From Planctomycetia bacterium (lineage in GTDB: Bacteria > Planctomycetota > Planctomycetia > Pirellulales > UBA7805), in the NCBI GenBank assembly GCA_021413585.1, contig JAIOQB010000356.1, positions 1 through 53,516 of the forward strand: DNA of 53,516 nucleotides, given 5' to 3'. The translations under genes and the position numbers were made by a program. A model generated the notes under the pieces. That model saw nothing but the letters and a program-made list of their open reading frames with translations. It was not told the DNA's origin and made no database searches. Numbering within the stretch: position 1 is the first letter of the stretch; each line of letters opens with the position of its first letter. Shown here in pieces: positions 50,441 to 53,516 of the stretch.

Positions 50441-52384
50441 ATGACAGCGCGCCTTTTTATATTACTATTCGCTCTGTTGCTGTTCTGCGGTCCGGCGTAC
50501 TCCGATGACGCCCTTGCGCCGGCGACAATGCAACTTTGCAAAAAAGCAACGGCCACCATCATCGGAAAACAACAACGAAGCATTGGCACTGCATTCTGCG
50601 TTGACGCGCGGGGTTGGTTTGTTTGTAACGCCGGCCTATTGGATAACGAGGTCGATCCAGTCACGTTACTACTCGAGCCTGCGGAATCCGGCCGACGAGC
50701 ATTAAAGGCTCGCGTTGTCCGCAGTTCCGCCACAGCGCAATTGGTATTGCTCGCTGTCGAGCACCCCGAGAATCTTGCTGAGCTTCCCCTGGCCCGTGCA
50801 GAGACAGTTACCGAGGGGGACCTTGTCTTCGCTTTGGGCTATCTGTTCGGCAGTGATGGTACGGTATTTAGCGCGGTGAGATCGCGGATTACGGCGGTGT
50901 TGGCAAGGACCGTCCAGCCGAATCTCATTGAGTTCGACACCAAATTGAATTCGGGTCATTCCGGCGGGCCGCTTGTCAATGCTCGTGGACAGGTAATCGG
51001 AGTGGCCAAGGGAACGAACGGCAGCGAACCTGACTGGGAACCAAGGAGACGGCAAATCACCAAGGCTATTTCTGTCGGCACGTTGAATGCATTTTTAAAG
51101 GAGCCGAGAATCGACGTCGTCTCGATAAAAGTCCCTTCGAGCGAAGAGCCACTCGAATTGCAATTCACGGTCAGCCAGGCCGACTCGCTTAAAATCAACG
51201 ATCTGCAGGTTTCGGTGGAATTGGGAGTGAATGATCGCAAGAAGGTGCATCAACTGTCACGACCCGTTGATGGAATTTACCGCCTGTCGGCGCCAGACGT
51301 GCAAAAGCGAAGCGGCGGGGCCATTGAGGGTTTTTACGAGATCATTATCCGCGATGGGGTATCGGTTATCGGTCAACTACGGGGCAATCTCGCGAGGTTG
51401 GGGGGCCTTTCGGTGTCCCGCGACCGCAATAATGGATTGCCATTGTTCTCGTCGGAGAAGGTAATTCGCGGAAAAACTCTTCACGAGATTCGCCACTTGC
51501 GAATTACCACCGATGAAATGGACCAGCTATTGCCGCTACCGGCCCAGCGGCGAGTTCTGGTACGGGGACGCAAAACAATCCGCCTGGTCGACACAGAAAC
51601 CAGTGCCGTGCTTAGCGTTCGCAGCGCAAGCGGAAACTTCAGCTCGATGGACGTTTCGCCTGACGGCAGAGTCGTCTACGTCCCTGACTATGGTTGGGAT
51701 CCGCTTAACGCCGGTGCGCACGTCAATAAGTACTACATCCATCGCTTTGACGTCCTGGCGGAACGATGGGAAGCAGTGTCGACGCCCAGGATCTCGCGTG
51801 TGAATCCCGTGGATGGTACACGGTATCTCTTTCAGGATAAGAACCCGTCGAACTTTGTCGTGCTGAGTGACTGGCCCCGCCATGGCGCAGCGACTCAAGA
51901 GTTGGCAAGCGCTCGCTGCAATTTCGCGGGCAATAGTATCTATGACCCATTTTCCGGACGCGTCCTATTCGCCAATTCCGCAATTAGACCGCCACGGCTA
52001 ATGGCGCTGCGCGTTACAGCCCAGGCCCTGGTCCCGAGTGAGAGTCTCTCCCGCGACGGCGAGCACATCGAAAACAATACTCTCGCTTTAAGCGCCGACG
52101 GCAAATATTGTTTTTTCGGGAAGCTTGAAGTAGATGCGCGCGACATCACTCGTCAGATAAGGACTTTTCCCAAGCGAGTCCATGCGGCTACAGCCGACCT
52201 GGCGTTCACGGAAGACGGCTATTACGACGTGGAAACGGGCAAACTAGTGAGCTATTGGCCCAATAACAATAGCTGGCGGCGATTAGAGTCGCCAAATCGA
52301 TTGAACATCGGGGTCAGCAGGTGCGGTGACCAGGTGGCGTTGGTAGGGAACAATGGTCTGATTCTATATGAGGTGCGGCCGTGA
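50441..52384 (+). CDS. Exported trypsin-like protein, probably inactive, with C-terminal beta-propeller
   Basis: A 647-residue protein: signal MTARLFILLFALLLFCGPAYS; then a trypsin-like (HtrA-type) domain at about residues 30-220. The Ser loop is present (LNSGHSGGPLVNARGQVIGV), but the His position reads FVCNAGLLDNE instead of TNxHV, and the Asp position reads ATAQLVLLAVE instead of DLALL, so the charge relay seems lost. From about 370 on there are blade-like repeats (VRSASGNFSSMDVSPDGRVV) as in WD40/YVTN propellers. ATG 50441 follows a GGGAG site. Likely a binding protein rather than a protease. Confidence 0.78.
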   Translation: MTARLFILLFALLLFCGPAYSDDALAPATMQLCKKATATIIGKQQRSIGTAFCVDARGWFVCNAGLLDNEVDPVTLLLEPAESGRRALKARVVRSSATAQLVLLAVEHPENLAELPLARAETVTEGDLVFALGYLFGSDGTVFSAVRSRITAVLARTVQPNLIEFDTKLNSGHSGGPLVNARGQVIGVAKGTNGSEPDWEPRRRQITKAISVGTLNAFLKEPRIDVVSIKVPSSEEPLELQFTVSQADSLKINDLQVSVELGVNDRKKVHQLSRPVDGIYRLSAPDVQKRSGGAIEGFYEIIIRDGVSVIGQLRGNLARLGGLSVSRDRNNGLPLFSSEKVIRGKTLHEIRHLRITTDEMDQLLPLPAQRRVLVRGRKTIRLVDTETSAVLSVRSASGNFSSMDVSPDGRVVYVPDYGWDPLNAGAHVNKYYIHRFDVLAERWEAVSTPRISRVNPVDGTRYLFQDKNPSNFVVLSDWPRHGAATQELASARCNFAGNSIYDPFSGRVLFANSAIRPPRLMALRVTAQALVPSESLSRDGEHIENNTLALSADGKYCFFGKLEVDARDITRQIRTFPKRVHAATADLAFTEDGYYDVETGKLVSYWPNNNSWRRLESPNRLNIGVSRCGDQVALVGNNGLILYEVRP

Positions 52385-52517
52385 TCCCGAAGTCGATGAC
52401 GCTTGAACAGGTCCGGGGACAAGTCCCTCCACAACCCCCTCAAGAATGTCGCACAAAGTATCCGTGGAGGCGCACATCTACTGGATGCGGTTATCGCCAA
52501 CACGTCCACGGGGACCG

Positions 52518-53516
52518 CTATTCACGGGCCTGGTCGTAGTCCCAGACGATGATCGACTTGTCCTCGCCGCCCAGTGTGGCGAAGCGGCGCCCATCGGCGC
52601 TGGGGGCAATGCCCTGAATTGGGCCTCGGTGGCCGGGGATCGCCGCCAGTCGCGCGACCGTCCGGACGTCCCATAAATAGGCGTTTCCAACGACGCCGGC
52701 CCCGCCGACCGTCGCCAGAACCTCACCTCGACCTAAAAAGGCCAGGTGGCCCACAGACTCGCCGGGATGTGCGGTCAACGAGCTGATCTTTGTTCCATAT
52801 TGGACATTCCAGAACTCCAATTCGCCGAAATCGCCCCCCGCAGCCAGCGTCTGGCCATCCGGCGACAAGCACACGGAAGCGACGCGAGAGTTCGGGTTGG
52901 AACCTGCGTGCCGCAGGGCATGCTCAGCCTGAAGTCTCCTGTTGGCAATGCGGCAGACCACAATATCCGAACCTCGCGTCGCTGCGATTCGCATTCCTTG
53001 GGAGGCCATGGCATTACGTTTCCAATCCGCGCGGGAAGATTGCCCAATTCCAACTGTCAGCGGCGAGTCCACGTTCCACAGTCTGATTCGGTCGCTTTGA
53101 TCCAAGGAGACAAGCGTCTTGCCGTCTGAGAGCAGCGCCAAATCATTCACACTCCCCTCATGGTTGCCTAGGACGCCCAGCTCGGCTCCGGAGGATGTGT
53201 CCCAAACTCGCACCGTACCGTCATCCGCTGCGGACAACATCCGCTTTTCGTCGGGTGTGAAGCAAATGGCATTGATTGACATGGATGCTTTCGCGGAGTC
53301 CCGGTGTCCCAGCAGTGTCTTGACGTCCACGACCGTAAGCCCTGGCGCGACAGGGTCACCCCCCTGGATGGGCTTCAATGTCCACAGAAGAATTCGCCTT
53401 CCCACTGCCGCTGCAACCAGGTTGCCCCGGGGCGACAGAGCAACGAGGTTTAAATAACTGTTTCCTGGAACTGGCCCGAGTCGCAGTTGTCTTTGATGTC
53501 GGCGAAGGCCCGCACG
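52518..53516 (-). CDS. WD40-repeat protein (partial)
   Basis: The frame stays open to the right edge of the window; 332 residues are seen, N-terminus missing. WD40 blades are clear: LNLVALSPRGNLVAAAVGRR then ILLW; AICFTPDEKRMLSAADDGTV then RVWD; DLALLSDGKTLVSLDQSDRI then RLWN; SVCLSPDGQTLAAGGDFGEL then EFWN; IAPSADGRRFATLGGEDKSI then IVWD. At least six blades, so at least one propeller. In planctomycetes such domains are often fused to Ser/Thr kinases, but nothing N-terminal can be seen. Convergent with the trypsin-fold gene. Confidence 0.85.
   Translation of the reverse strand, partial: RAGLRRHQRQLRLGPVPGNSYLNLVALSPRGNLVAAAVGRRILLWTLKPIQGGDPVAPGLTVVDVKTLLGHRDSAKASMSINAICFTPDEKRMLSAADDGTVRVWDTSSGAELGVLGNHEGSVNDLALLSDGKTLVSLDQSDRIRLWNVDSPLTVGIGQSSRADWKRNAMASQGMRIAATRGSDIVVCRIANRRLQAEHALRHAGSNPNSRVASVCLSPDGQTLAAGGDFGELEFWNVQYGTKISSLTAHPGESVGHLAFLGRGEVLATVGGAGVVGNAYLWDVRTVARLAAIPGHRGPIQGIAPSADGRRFATLGGEDKSIIVWDYDQARE

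Overview
This window looks like chromosomal DNA from a planctomycete, probably of the Pirellulales type. The signs are: GC-rich coding sequence; two ECF sigma / FecR pairs next to PEP-CTERM proteins; a pseudopilin with the H-X9-DG motif; two SHD1-domain secreted proteins; several TatA copies; and integrase proteins ending in the MGVTGLEP tail often seen in planctomycete integrative elements. Short hairpin-forming dispersed repeats fill many intergenic gaps. No rRNA operon or CRISPR array was seen.

Layout. 1-6983: hslVU (left edge cuts hslU), then a divergent Zn/Cd-type P1B ATPase, an isochorismatase-fold hydrolase, a class V aminotransferase and an unknown membrane protein. 7069-9038: the most interesting locus, an MvdC/MvdD-type ATP-grasp ligase divergent from a 319-residue exported-looking protein that ends in six [S/T/V]TxxxxE(E/Q) repeats. 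This is the arrangement expected of a graspetide (omega-ester/amide RiPP) enzyme and its multi-core precursor, but with a very long leader carrying a twin-arginine-like signal. 9354-11823: small envelope proteins, including a BON-domain protein and a lipoprotein. 11980-18635: a TPR protein, an ExbB/TolQ proton channel subunit, an ExbD/TolR subunit and a TonB-position protein whose C-terminus is a prenyltransferase-like alpha-toroid. 19015-19924: three tandem TatA/B-type genes. 19989-20062: tRNA-Val(CAC).

20042-30096: a 10-kb integrative element inserted in the 3' end of tRNA-Val, with 22-bp direct repeats at both ends. It carries, all on the minus strand, a tyrosine integrase, a tape-measure-like protein, several small unknown genes, a zincin-like protein, a RepA/AAA-type ATPase and an excisionase-type HTH protein. 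Its attachment core lies inside the integrase reading frame, so integrated and circular forms should encode different integrase C-termini. Right of attR are the remnant of an older integrase and a 123-bp MITE with perfect 16-bp ends and a 10-bp target duplication.

31441-41618: two head-to-tail modules of ECF sigma, FecR-like membrane regulator and PEP-CTERM protein. The first continues into a pseudopilin / Calx-beta / alpha-toroid fusion and a leucine-rich lipoprotein. A related 150-bp sequence lies upstream of both sigma genes. 42431-53516: a HEAT-like lipoprotein, two SHD1 proteins, PspA, a trypsin-fold protein that seems to lack catalytic His and Asp, and a WD40-type protein cut by the right edge.

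All functional calls come from reading motifs by eye; no database search was run.
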